A stretch of 41,710 nucleotides of DNA. It comes from an uncultured Bacteroidales bacterium (lineage in GTDB: Bacteria; Bacteroidota; Bacteroidia; Bacteroidales; UBA932). The translations under genes were made by a program, and so were the position numbers. Within the stretch, counting starts at the first letter, position 1. Each line of letters opens with the position of its first letter. Below, piece by piece: positions 7,448 through 16,950 of this stretch. Under the pieces are notes generated by a model. It was not told the DNA's origin and ran no database searches. It saw only the letters and a list, made by a program, of their open reading frames with translations. The stretch is taken from contig CALURT010000023.1 of the NCBI GenBank assembly GCA_944323245.1, positions 1 to 41,710 of the forward strand. Reading direction: 5' to 3'.

Positions 7448-9388
7448 TTAATAACCGTAGTCATTCTTCAGGTAACCCTGACCGTTGGTGATGGAAATCT
7501 GGAAGATAGGCCACCACTGTTTCGTATCCGGATCGTTGACGTAGAAACCGCCTGCGGCCGATGCCTTGTCGATTTCCTTCTTGTCACCCGCATAGAATGC
7601 GGCAGACTTAGGGTCATCACCTGCTTCAGCGGAACTTACGAAATATCTCGACACGTTGCCGCTTGAGCTTGTATAAGGGACCCAGCCCGTACCTGTAGGA
7701 GGAGGGGTGGTATCGGTGGCGAGGTTTTCACCCGGATGTATGCCGTACATCTCGATGGTAGGGACACCGTAGGCATCAGTACCGTGCCTGTACCAGCAAT
7801 ATGTGCCGAGGGTCGAATAATCTATGCCCTTAGGGCTGTTCGGACTGGCATCGCGGAATGCCTGCAGTTCCCGTACGGCTTCGTCCATTTTGGATTTCAG
7901 CATTCCCCAGCGGATAAGATCGGCCTTGCGGAGGAACTCGCCTACGAATTCCAATGCCCTTTCGTCCACTATGGCATTGAAGATGGCTTCTTTTCCGGAA
8001 AGAGAGTTGACATAATCTTCAGCTTCCTGCTCATTGCCCTTGTATGCACGCCTTCGTACTTCAAGGAGACAATCCTTGGCGAAGCCTTCATCCCTCTTGC
8101 CGCAAGCCTCGTCATTGGCTATCTCGGCTGCCATGAGGAGGATATCTGCATATCTCATGTAGACAGGCTTCACACCGTCGTCCTGACCTCCCGCATAAGG
8201 ATGAGCCTGCATCCACTCGAAACGGTATTTGCCGAAATACCAGTCGGCTATACCTGCAGGATAAGGTTTTGAATCCGATTTCCACAAGTAGTTCACGCAA
8301 CTTATGTCCCTGCGCACGTCATTTTCTCCGTATTGATAGTACAGATAAGGTACAGGACCTGCCTGTCCGCCTTTTGAGGACTCAGCCGGAGAATATTCGG
8401 TGTATGGCTCATGCCTGACGGCAAAGGTAAAGTTCCAGCGGCCGCGTCCTTCGGAGAACGGGATCACCCAGATGATTTCCTTGCCTGCAGTAAGGTCCAT
8501 ATTGTTGACACTGCGCCAAAGTTCCTCATAGTCCATCAGTTCGAGATGGGCATTGTCGATAATATCCTTCAATGCGGCAAGAGCCTTAGGATAAAGGACT
8601 TTTTTCTGAAGTTCCGGATCGTTGGTGTACCTTACGGAACCCTGATCTCCCGTTCCTACCATGCCTTCAGCCGGTCTTTGTGCCAGTCCGGAGGCCATGA
8701 GGGCGAGACGGGCGTAAAGGCCTTTCGCCAAGGCAAGGCTCGCACGGGCGGTAGTGGATGTAGCCGCACTCTGCCCCGGCCATGCCATATAATTGAAGGC
8801 TTCTTCGAGGTCGCCGAGCAACTGCTTGTAGATGACATCCCTGTCGGACTTGTTGAGATATATCGTCTCAGGTGTCACAGGCTCGAAACGTGCAGGGACC
8901 TCACCGAAAGCCTTGAGAAGTTCGGCGTAAAGGACAGCACGGAGGGTAAGGGCCTCGCCGAGGAGGGCAGCCATTTCCGGACGCTCCTGCGGGTCTCCGT
9001 ATTTACGGATTCCGTTGATAGTCAGGTTGACACGCTCGATACCGCTGTACAACTCATTGTAAGGTCCGTTGTCCTGATTGAGCTGGGTGTTGGTAACCCT
9101 TATGTCATACATGGCAATCTGCGACTTGTCACCCCTGTCGCTCGAAATGAACCATTCGATGTCGGTATTGTAGCCGTACCACGGAAGATAACGTCCTCTG
9201 TGGGCGTTGGTGCCGCCGAAGATGTTGTACACGGAATAAAGCTGATATTCCGTCAGCGTAGGATCGGAAAAGAGATTCATCTCGTTGAAATTCGACGGCG
9301 ATTCCGTGGTAAGGTCGCATGATGCCACCGATGCCGCTGCCGCGATTCCCGCTCCTATTACAAGTATTTTGCTTAAAATTCTGTTCAT
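7448..9388 (-). CDS. SusD/RagB-family outer-membrane glycan-binding lipoprotein
   Basis: A 646-residue SusD homologue. Its lipoprotein signal ends at Cys24 (ASVASC). The N-terminal region continues with features usual in the family: early SPSNF, an aromatic-rich WYGYNTDIEW, helical TPR-like parts, a YMRYADILLMAAEIAN motif near residue 400, and an ERALEFVGEFLRKADLIRWG motif near 480. SusD caps the SusC channel at the surface and captures oligosaccharides, here presumably galacturonan fragments. It begins 20 bases after susC and is followed by the large lipoprotein after another 20, so all three are one transcript. Confidence 0.93.
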   Translation of the reverse strand: MNRILSKILVIGAGIAAAASVASCDLTTESPSNFNEMNLFSDPTLTEYQLYSVYNIFGGTNAHRGRYLPWYGYNTDIEWFISSDRGDKSQIAMYDIRVTNTQLNQDNGPYNELYSGIERVNLTINGIRKYGDPQERPEMAALLGEALTLRAVLYAELLKAFGEVPARFEPVTPETIYLNKSDRDVIYKQLLGDLEEAFNYMAWPGQSAATSTTARASLALAKGLYARLALMASGLAQRPAEGMVGTGDQGSVRYTNDPELQKKVLYPKALAALKDIIDNAHLELMDYEELWRSVNNMDLTAGKEIIWVIPFSEGRGRWNFTFAVRHEPYTEYSPAESSKGGQAGPVPYLYYQYGENDVRRDISCVNYLWKSDSKPYPAGIADWYFGKYRFEWMQAHPYAGGQDDGVKPVYMRYADILLMAAEIANDEACGKRDEGFAKDCLLEVRRRAYKGNEQEAEDYVNSLSGKEAIFNAIVDERALEFVGEFLRKADLIRWGMLKSKMDEAVRELQAFRDASPNSPKGIDYSTLGTYCWYRHGTDAYGVPTIEMYGIHPGENLATDTTPPPTGTGWVPYTSSSGNVSRYFVSSAEAGDDPKSAAFYAGDKKEIDKASAAGGFYVNDPDTKQWWPIFQISITNGQGYLKNDYGY

Positions 9389-9408
9389 GACAATTTTCGA
9401 ATTGAGGA

Positions 9409-12400
9409 TTAGAAAGTAATGTTGGCACCTACCACGAATCCTATGCTCTTAGGGTATGCGGAGTAATCCACGCCCGGAGTAAGAGGGGTATCCCTTCTCG
9501 TGTCCACTTCAGGGTCATAGCCCGAATAATTGGTGAGGCAGAAGAGATTCGTACCCGTCACATAGAAACGCAGACGGGAAATCTTGGCTTTCATCGTGAT
9601 ATGCGACGGAAGCGTGTAGCCTATGGTGGCCGAACTCAATCTGAGGAAAGAACCGTCTTCCACCGCCCAGTCCGTCAGGACAGCCTGTCCGACTGCCGGA
9701 GACCAAAGTGTAGCGTTTGCATTGACTGTCTCGAGTTCTTCAGGGGAAAGGAATTCACCGGTTTCCCAGTTGATGTTGGTCCAGCGCTGCTCGCCTGTCT
9801 TCATGAGATTCCTTCTTTCGTATTTTCTTGAAGAAGTGAACTCTATCTTGTTCGCATTGTATATGTCGTTGCCGAACACATAGTTGAAGTTGGCGGAGAA
9901 GTCGATGCCGTAAAGATAACCGGAAAGGGTGATACCGCCGGAGCCCAAAGGCAGGGTGTTGCCGATGATTTTCCTGTCCTTCTCGGTGATGACACCGTCA
10001 CCGTCCTGGTCCTTGAGCTTCATTGCACCCGGACGCAGATAGTTGGATCCGATATAGGATGAAGCGTCGGCTATACCCTTTTTCAACGTATAGGACTGGT
10101 TTGCCGGGTCGTAAGTGAAGTCTTCCACCTTGTAGAAACCGTCAGACTCGAAACCGTAGATGTTTCCGAGCGGCTGGCCGGCCATCACGATAAAGTCCGG
10201 ACCGACTTCAGTGGACGCCCACCTCGTGGGCATATCTATCTTGTCAAGATCTCCGAGACTGAGGACCTCGTTCTGATTGAGACTGATGTTGGCTCCGAGA
10301 GTGAGTCCGAAATTCTCCTTGGCCACGAGAGCGGCGTTGATGGAGAACTCGACACCCCTGTTCTGCGTCTTACCCATGTTGCGGTACTGGTATTCATATC
10401 CCGAACCTGCAATAGGGAATGAGATAAGGAGGTCATCGGTGGTATTGTGGTAAAGTTCGATGGAACCGTTGACCCTGCTCTTGAGGAAAGAGAAGTCGAT
10501 ACCGACGTTGTGCGACCTTGTGGTCTCCCATGTAAGGTCTTCGTTAGCCATCACCGGATCGCCACCGTCAGTCACCGTAGACCAGTAGATATTGCTCATA
10601 GGAATATATACCCCATCTCCACTGTATGAAGTGAAGTTCAGCATGGTCATTCCGGAAGGGATGTTGTTGTTACCTGCCGTACCGAAGCTGTAACGGAGTT
10701 TGAGATTGTCCAACCAGCGGCTTGCGCCCTTCATCCAAGGTTCGTTGGAGATGGTCCATGAAACTGCAGCGGACGGGAATACACCCCACTGGTTTCCTTT
10801 CGAGAATTTGGACGAACCGTCGGCCCTGACCGTAGCGGATACGGAATATCTTTCATCGAAGATATAGTTCACGCGCCCGAAGAACGAAAGAAGCTTGTCA
10901 TTCGGATTGAAATAGTTGTTCACGGACACGGCTGCACCTGTGGACATGAAGTTCCATGCAGTTTCGGCGTCGAAGAAGTCCGGATAATTCTGCACCACTG
11001 CCGTAAGGTTGTTGGACTTGGTCAGTATGTACTCTGTACCTGCAAGGAGGTCGAGATGATGACGGCTGTCCGTAAACACTTCCTCAAAATTGTAGGACAA
11101 TGTATTGGTATTCCTGATTTTGCGTCTGAACTGTTCCTGACGCTGCACGGCAGGATGGTTCTTGTAGGCATCCTGTGCGGTCTCGGCCACGTAATAGGTG
11201 GTAAGACCGTAGTAACGGTCGTTTTCCTGTGTATAGTCGTCGTAGCCGCCCTCTATCTTGAGATTGAGGTTGTCGATGATATGCCATGTAACGGCTGCAT
11301 TGACGGTCCAGTTGCGTCTCGAACGCCTGTTGTCGTTGTCGGCCACCGATGTAAGAGGCGGAGCCGTATCTCCATAGTCCTCTTCAAGTTCGGCACCTTC
11401 CACTGCACCTTCCAACGGTATAGGAGTGTATTGGACGGCATGTTTGAGTCGTCCGTTGTTCGAAGTCGTTCCTCCGTCGTTGATGGAGTTCGCTCCGGCA
11501 CCTCTGATCTGTGTTCCGGAATAACGGGCGTTAATGTCGAACGAAAGCTGTTTGATAGGCTTGTAGTTCGTCTTGAAATTGAGGTTGTCCCTGCGGTAGG
11601 TCGATCCTGTCATGATGGCATTGTCGCCGAGGTGGGTGTAGCTTGCGGTCCATCTTACCTTGTCGGAACTTCCTGAAACGGAAATATTCTGGCTGAATAC
11701 GCGGCCCGTGTTTCCGAACACGGCATCGATCCAGTCATTTCCCTGTATTCCTTCATAAAGGCTGATGTCTTCGAATACGCCGAAGGTAGGAATGAATTTA
11801 TCCTTGATGTCACCCCTGACCATTCCGATTTCATACTGGTTCTTCACGAAGTTGTAAGGGTCTTCCACCTGGATTGCATCCTTGTTGGCCATCCATTTCT
11901 GTCCCCAGTAGACGTTGTAGCTTGCGGAAATCTTGCCCTTGGTACCTGATTTGGTGGTCACGAGGACTACGCCGTTAGCACCGCGGGAACCGTAGATGGC
12001 GGTCGAGAAGGCATCCTTCAGCACGTCGATGCTCTCGATGTCCGAGGCGGCGATGTCCGAAATGCTCTCTACAGGAAATCCGTCCACTATATAAAGAGGT
12101 GAACTGTCCTGTGTGATGGAGCCACCTCCCCTGACACGGATTTTGACTTCTGCATCCGGGTCTCCTTCTGTGGTCGTCACCTGCACACCGGCCATCCTAC
12201 CGGAAAGGGCCTCAGTGACCGTGGTCACAGGCATTGCAGCAAGTGTTTCCGAATCCACCGAAGATACGGAACCCATCAAATCCTTCCTTTTCACGGTGGC
12301 ATAACCTATGACCACCGTTTCCTCAAGGAAATTGGTATCCTCTTCAAGGACTACATCTATTACATTAGAGTTCCCGATGGTGACGCTCTGTGTCCTGAGT

Positions 12401-12636
12401 CCTATCATGGAGAACACGAGCACCTTGCCTTTCGCCTCCGGAATGTCTATTTCATACTTTCCGTCAGCGTCGGTGGTAACTCCCAAGGTCGTGCCGTCTA
12501 CGAATACGGAGACTCCCACCAAGGGTTCTCCCTGCGTATCCTTGACGACACCGCTGAATTTATCCTGGGCCTGCAGCGCCACTGTGGCGGCAAGTCCGAA
12601 TATCAGCAGAGAAATCTTGTACATCAGATTTTTCAT
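9409..12636 (-). CDS. SusC/RagA-family TonB-dependent transporter
   Basis: A 1075-residue TonB-linked outer-membrane protein. After a signal peptide (about 1-23) comes a carboxypeptidase-regulatory-like beta-sandwich (about 27-105), the SusC-type region EETVVIGYATVKRKDLMGSV, a plug domain with the family motif YIVDGFP and SRGANGVVLVTTK, and a long beta-barrel ending in an aromatic residue (VGANITF). It imports oligosaccharides using energy from TonB. Neighbours indicate pectic substrates. A 198-base gap separates it from the PL1 gene upstream, so it probably has its own regulated promoter. Confidence 0.95.
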   Translation of the reverse strand: MKNLMYKISLLIFGLAATVALQAQDKFSGVVKDTQGEPLVGVSVFVDGTTLGVTTDADGKYEIDIPEAKGKVLVFSMIGLRTQSVTIGNSNVIDVVLEEDTNFLEETVVIGYATVKRKDLMGSVSSVDSETLAAMPVTTVTEALSGRMAGVQVTTTEGDPDAEVKIRVRGGGSITQDSSPLYIVDGFPVESISDIAASDIESIDVLKDAFSTAIYGSRGANGVVLVTTKSGTKGKISASYNVYWGQKWMANKDAIQVEDPYNFVKNQYEIGMVRGDIKDKFIPTFGVFEDISLYEGIQGNDWIDAVFGNTGRVFSQNISVSGSSDKVRWTASYTHLGDNAIMTGSTYRRDNLNFKTNYKPIKQLSFDINARYSGTQIRGAGANSINDGGTTSNNGRLKHAVQYTPIPLEGAVEGAELEEDYGDTAPPLTSVADNDNRRSRRNWTVNAAVTWHIIDNLNLKIEGGYDDYTQENDRYYGLTTYYVAETAQDAYKNHPAVQRQEQFRRKIRNTNTLSYNFEEVFTDSRHHLDLLAGTEYILTKSNNLTAVVQNYPDFFDAETAWNFMSTGAAVSVNNYFNPNDKLLSFFGRVNYIFDERYSVSATVRADGSSKFSKGNQWGVFPSAAVSWTISNEPWMKGASRWLDNLKLRYSFGTAGNNNIPSGMTMLNFTSYSGDGVYIPMSNIYWSTVTDGGDPVMANEDLTWETTRSHNVGIDFSFLKSRVNGSIELYHNTTDDLLISFPIAGSGYEYQYRNMGKTQNRGVEFSINAALVAKENFGLTLGANISLNQNEVLSLGDLDKIDMPTRWASTEVGPDFIVMAGQPLGNIYGFESDGFYKVEDFTYDPANQSYTLKKGIADASSYIGSNYLRPGAMKLKDQDGDGVITEKDRKIIGNTLPLGSGGITLSGYLYGIDFSANFNYVFGNDIYNANKIEFTSSRKYERRNLMKTGEQRWTNINWETGEFLSPEELETVNANATLWSPAVGQAVLTDWAVEDGSFLRLSSATIGYTLPSHITMKAKISRLRFYVTGTNLFCLTNYSGYDPEVDTRRDTPLTPGVDYSAYPKSIGFVVGANITF

Positions 12637-12703
12637 ATAGAACTTATTTGGTTATAGTTTTTTTGTATTACGATTATTGTGATTGTATGTAGGTAACCGA
12701 CCG

Positions 12704-12711
12704 CTAATTTA
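12704..12711 (-). promoter_or_regulatory. Possible -7 element of susC promoter
   Basis: TAAATTAG on the minus strand matches TAnnTTTG at five of the six fixed positions. No TTTG box is found at the usual distance, as expected if transcription depends on the hybrid two-component activator. The remaining bases of the 12637-12834 gap show no gene. Confidence 0.35.
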
Positions 12712-12834
12712 CCGTATCCGCACATTTCCGGCATGTAAAAAATCGTCGCTTTACTTGTATTTTTTAACAGGCGGCGGTTTTTCCGTTACCGGACACGGAT
12801 TTTGAATGAAAATCCCCGTTCCGACAGGCCTGTT

Positions 12835-14433
12835 TCAGTCCAATGCTCCGTAATAGCCTGTGGAGTTCTGACCGGAAACAATGTCCTTTACAAGGTAGTG
12901 AAGATACATTTCGATGTTCGTATATCGACCGTAAGGGTCGAGAGTCATGGCCGAAGCATCGGAAGCGTCGTCCGGATCAAGGCCGAATTCGATTTCAAAT
13001 CCATCGGGCATCCCGTCTCCGTCATTATCGATCAGGGCCTCGCCCTCGTATGCCGGCCAGCCGCCGACTTCTTCCTGCGAATCGATGATGCCGTTGCCTG
13101 CAGCCGCAGTGCCTGCCTCCGCATGTGAAACTATGCGCTCGTCAACGTCATCCCTGCTGAGGGAAGCCCCGGCATAGTCGAGCACCGCTTCGTATGCATC
13201 CTGCGCCGAATGCGTGGTAACATGGCAGAGTTTCGTGTCGTCGGCCTTGATAGGGAGAGGAGCGGAAAGCTCGTTGTCTCCCGGCTCCGGGTTGTCCTTG
13301 CCGGCATCCTTGGACTGGTCCTTGTAGCTGATGCCTGCGTAATTGTCGGCGTTGATGGAGGAGACGCCGGACTTGCCTGCATGGAAATTCCCCGTCATGT
13401 AAAGGTTCGGATAAGAATCAGCATACACCGTCCCGTCCTTTTCGTAATACCAGTAGGCATTCACGAAATAGTTCCTCGTCGCCGATGCCGGACCCGGCTT
13501 GTAGTAATTGCCGACAATGTTGAAACTGCCGTCCTCGCCTCCGTATGTGGACTCATTGCCCCAGTTGTAAATCACGTTGTTGCGGTAATCGACATTCCCT
13601 CTGTGGGTGGAAACATATTCCCCGTAAATCTGCGGGTGGTCGATGCGTGCGTTACGGCTGTTGTTGTCTGCAAGCATGTTGTGGTGAAAGGACGCATTCT
13701 TGCCGCCCCAAAGTCCGCCATAGCCGTGACCTCCCTTGGAATGTTTGGATTCGTTGAGGGCTTCGGCTATAATGCACCACTGCATGGTGAAATTCCTGTT
13801 CGCATAGAAGGAGGCACATTCGTCTATCGACCATGACATGGAGCAGTGGTCTATGATTATGTTTTCATGATATCTGCCCCAGAACGCATCGGAACTGTCC
13901 CCGAGTCCGGCCCCTTCGTCACCGAGCCTGAAACGGACAAACCTCACGATAACGTTGTCGGCCTGTATCTCCACGGAATTGTCGGAAATGCAGATGCCGT
14001 CGCCCGGGGCTGTCTGTCCGGCTATGGTTACATCGCCTTTCGTGATTTTCAGAGGTGATTTCAGACGGATGCGTCCCGCCACGTCGAACACGATTATTCT
14101 CGGACCGCTTTCATTCAATGCCGCCCTCAACGTGCCCGTTCCTGAATCCTCAAGGCTCGTGACATGAATGATTTTGCCGCCACGGCCACCGGTGACGTAC
14201 ATTCCGCCGCCTTCCGCTCCCGGAAAAGCCAGCGCTCCGAGTTCGTCCTCATATTCAGGTATTCCGAAAAGGGCGTATGTCTCGTCCGGGACAGGAGGGA
14301 CAGGAGGTACGGGAGGATCCACAGGCTCCGTACCCGGTTCTTCCGTGCCCTCTTCCACATCCGGCGTCTCGCATGAAACTGCAAATGCGGCTAACAAAAG
14401 TATTGCAAACAAATATCCAGCGATTCTTTTCAT
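12835..14433 (-). CDS. PL1-family pectate lyase, lipoprotein
   Basis: The 532-residue protein has a lipoprotein signal (Cys21 in AVSC) and a Glu/Pro-rich linker (about 24-52). A PL1-type beta-helix follows: ALAFPGAEGGG, GGRGGKIIHVTSLEDSGTGT, the IIIDHCSMSWSIDE strand, and a region with NSRNARIDHP (about residues 265-275). Near the C terminus DNDGDGMPDG looks like a calcium-binding loop. PL1 enzymes cut polygalacturonate by beta-elimination to give unsaturated ends, the substrates for GH105 and KduI downstream. It is closely similar to the C-terminal half of the next gene upstream, 41 bases away, which suggests duplication within the locus. Confidence 0.9.
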   Translation of the reverse strand: MKRIAGYLFAILLLAAFAVSCETPDVEEGTEEPGTEPVDPPVPPVPPVPDETYALFGIPEYEDELGALAFPGAEGGGMYVTGGRGGKIIHVTSLEDSGTGTLRAALNESGPRIIVFDVAGRIRLKSPLKITKGDVTIAGQTAPGDGICISDNSVEIQADNVIVRFVRFRLGDEGAGLGDSSDAFWGRYHENIIIDHCSMSWSIDECASFYANRNFTMQWCIIAEALNESKHSKGGHGYGGLWGGKNASFHHNMLADNNSRNARIDHPQIYGEYVSTHRGNVDYRNNVIYNWGNESTYGGEDGSFNIVGNYYKPGPASATRNYFVNAYWYYEKDGTVYADSYPNLYMTGNFHAGKSGVSSINADNYAGISYKDQSKDAGKDNPEPGDNELSAPLPIKADDTKLCHVTTHSAQDAYEAVLDYAGASLSRDDVDERIVSHAEAGTAAAGNGIIDSQEEVGGWPAYEGEALIDNDGDGMPDGFEIEFGLDPDDASDASAMTLDPYGRYTNIEMYLHYLVKDIVSGQNSTGYYGALD

Positions 14434-14474
14434 AATAAACGGTATTTTTCCTATTGTCTCATTTTATTATTGCC

Positions 14475-16940
14475 TTACAGCACATCGTTTTCGGAATCGA
14501 TTATTCCGGGGATTCCGGTCACGGACCCTTTGTATTCCGGTTTTCCGGTCCTGACTTCCCTGATTATACGTTTGTCTACGGCATCCCTTACGATGGAAGC
14601 TCCGGCTTCCCTGAGGATTGTATCATATTCCTTTTCAATCGGACCGCAGGCGGTAGGATGGCTGAAGCCGAAAGGCTTGTCGGATGAAATCCGCACATAT
14701 TCCTTTTCCTGAGCATCAATATCTTCATAATCAGGGTATTTCCCGAGATAATTCCCGCTTTTTTCCACGGCCGAGACATCATAGACATTGTCCTTTATGT
14801 AGAAGGAACCCGGTATCATCGAGGTGGATTCGGAGGTGTAGACCTGAAGATATTCCCCGTCGAGGTTTTTCGTCCCGGGCCCTGCCTTGAAAAGATTGCC
14901 GCAGACATTGAACCAGCCTTCTTCGCCGCCGTAAATGGCTTTCATGCCCCAGTTGAAGACAATATTGTTCACAAATTCGACGGTTCCTCTGTTGAACAGA
15001 AGGTCTGAACCGCTGTAAATGGCAGGATGGTCGAAGCGCGGATTGCGGCTGTTGTTGCTTGCGATGACGTTGTGGTGGAAAGAAACGTTCCTGCCTCCCC
15101 AGATGCCGCCGTACCCGTGTTGTCCCTTGTGATGGATTGAACTGTTGAGGGCTTCCGAGATTATGCACCACTGGACGGTGGCGTTCCTGTTGGCATAGAA
15201 CGAAGCGTTCTCGTCTGTAGCCCAGCTTATGGAGCAATGGTCGATGATGATGTTCGTATTGTGCCTTGCGCCGAGGGCGTCGTTCTCATCCTTGTCCTTC
15301 GAGCCCATACGGAAGCGCAAATATCTGATTATCACTTCATCCGCACCGATATAGACACCGTGGTCACGGATTGTGATGCCTTTCCCCGGGGCTGTCTGGC
15401 CGAGTATCGAGATATAGGGGTCTTCGATTTTAAGGGTCGATTTCAGATGAATGTCCCCGCTTACGGCAAATCTGACGATGCGCGGACCTCTTGCCTCCAC
15501 AGCATGACGCAATGTGCCTTCTTCATCGTTGTCCTCCAGTGAAGTGACGACATATACCTTCCCGCCACGTCCTCCGACGGTGTATTTTCCGCCCCCGTCC
15601 GCACCTTCGAAAGCAAGCATGTGTCTGGTACCGTCACAGACATAGTCGATGTTGTTCACAGCCTCGTATTCAAGGGATGCCCAGATGAAAGGTCCGACGC
15701 CCTTGCAGTCATTGTCTATGACCGGTTCGCTCAGATAATAACCATAAGTCCCGCTGCGGTTCTCCTTTCCGCCGAGTCCTGCCACCGAGCAGCATGAGGT
15801 AAGGGAAATTGTCCCGTCAGGATTTTCCCTAATGAACGTCTTGACGAACCTTCCGTAAAGGTCCAGGGCATACTGTCTCCATTCTTCCTTGTCCAAATAT
15901 CCCATTCTCACACCTTTCAGGGCGGCATAGACGAACATCGCCGAGGCTGTGGATTCCAGATAATTCCCCTCGCGGCCCGGGCAGTCGAGGACCTGATACC
16001 ACATTCCCGTTTCAGGGTCGGCGAACTTCCTTACTGTCGTCATCAGGTAACGGAACTGCTCCACGAGGCCGTCCCTGTCAGGATGTTTTTCCGGGAAATA
16101 ATCGAGTACTTCCACCATTCCGAGGGCATACCAGCCGCAGGCCCTTCCCCACGCATGCGCCGACTGGCCGCTGAGGGAATCGGCCCAGAACATGGAGCGG
16201 GATTCGTCCCACGCATGCCTGAAAAGGCCTGTCGCAGGATCGTAAGTATGTTTGGCGGCATTCCTGAAATGGGCTGCAATGTCGCTGAAAAGGGAATCCC
16301 TGTCCTTTTTCGGGGTAAACCTCTTAGTGTATTCGGCATAGAAAGGCTGGGCCATGTAAAGCCCGTCCAACCAGACCTGATGCGGATATATCTGCTTGTG
16401 CCAGAATATCCCGTCGTCCGTCCTCGGCTGGGAATCAATCTGTTCCCGGATTTTCCCGAGGACGCGTCTGTATTTTTTGTCGCCATAAATGTCGTAAAGT
16501 CTGTAATAGATTCTCGCCGGACAAATATGGTCCACGTTATACGCCTCTTTCTTGTATTTGTACACGACACCGTCCTCCGTCGCCATGGTGTCGGCCCATT
16601 GTTTCACATATTCCACGGGATAATCGAGGCCATACCTCGTCGCCACGTCCATGAACGAGAGCAGTTCGAGGCCGGTGGTGTAGTTCCATTTCAATTTGCC
16701 GTTGCGGCCGTCCAAATACGAGGCTTCGGGATTGCGCTGCATCTCGGAAAGCATCATGCGGACGGAGTATGGTTGAGGGGAGGCGGATTCCTCCACTCGC
16801 TCCGCCCGGTCGGGATGACATGGATCTGCCGTCGCCGCAACAGCGGGATCTTCCGTTACCGCAGCAGCGGGAACGGTAGCCATGCACAGAAACGCTACCG
16901 CCAATAATATGGAAATTCTGTTTTTCATAATCATTGTCAT
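14475..16940 (-). CDS. GH105 unsaturated uronyl hydrolase fused to PL1 pectate lyase
   Basis: The 821-residue protein has a signal peptide (about 1-27). The N-terminal half (about 58-425) is GH105-like, with HQVWLDGLYMAQPF, FRHAWDES and AHAWGRACGWYALG, as in YteR-type hydrolases. The C-terminal half (about 440-800) is a PL1 beta-helix with GGRGGKVYVVTSLED, IIIDHCSISWATDE and NSRNPRFDHP. One polypeptide would thus cut pectin to unsaturated oligomers and remove the unsaturated sugar. Residues 41-52 (CHPDRAERVEES) are encoded by a dispersed genomic repeat inserted in frame just after the signal peptide. It lies 10 bases after the regulator gene. Start may be Met1, 3 or 5. Confidence 0.88.
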   Translation of the reverse strand: MTMIMKNRISILLAVAFLCMATVPAAAVTEDPAVAATADPCHPDRAERVEESASPQPYSVRMMLSEMQRNPEASYLDGRNGKLKWNYTTGLELLSFMDVATRYGLDYPVEYVKQWADTMATEDGVVYKYKKEAYNVDHICPARIYYRLYDIYGDKKYRRVLGKIREQIDSQPRTDDGIFWHKQIYPHQVWLDGLYMAQPFYAEYTKRFTPKKDRDSLFSDIAAHFRNAAKHTYDPATGLFRHAWDESRSMFWADSLSGQSAHAWGRACGWYALGMVEVLDYFPEKHPDRDGLVEQFRYLMTTVRKFADPETGMWYQVLDCPGREGNYLESTASAMFVYAALKGVRMGYLDKEEWRQYALDLYGRFVKTFIRENPDGTISLTSCCSVAGLGGKENRSGTYGYYLSEPVIDNDCKGVGPFIWASLEYEAVNNIDYVCDGTRHMLAFEGADGGGKYTVGGRGGKVYVVTSLEDNDEEGTLRHAVEARGPRIVRFAVSGDIHLKSTLKIEDPYISILGQTAPGKGITIRDHGVYIGADEVIIRYLRFRMGSKDKDENDALGARHNTNIIIDHCSISWATDENASFYANRNATVQWCIISEALNSSIHHKGQHGYGGIWGGRNVSFHHNVIASNNSRNPRFDHPAIYSGSDLLFNRGTVEFVNNIVFNWGMKAIYGGEEGWFNVCGNLFKAGPGTKNLDGEYLQVYTSESTSMIPGSFYIKDNVYDVSAVEKSGNYLGKYPDYEDIDAQEKEYVRISSDKPFGFSHPTACGPIEKEYDTILREAGASIVRDAVDKRIIREVRTGKPEYKGSVTGIPGIIDSENDVL
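16786..16820. repeat. Dispersed repeat inside the GH105-PL1 gene
   Basis: The plus strand reads GATTCCTCCACTCGCTCCGC and ends CGGTCGGGATGACA. This is one arm of the same family as the copies at 3738 and 24812. It is translated on the minus strand as part of the N terminus of the GH105-PL1 protein. Confidence 0.7.
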
Positions 16941-16950
16941 TGAAAATTCA

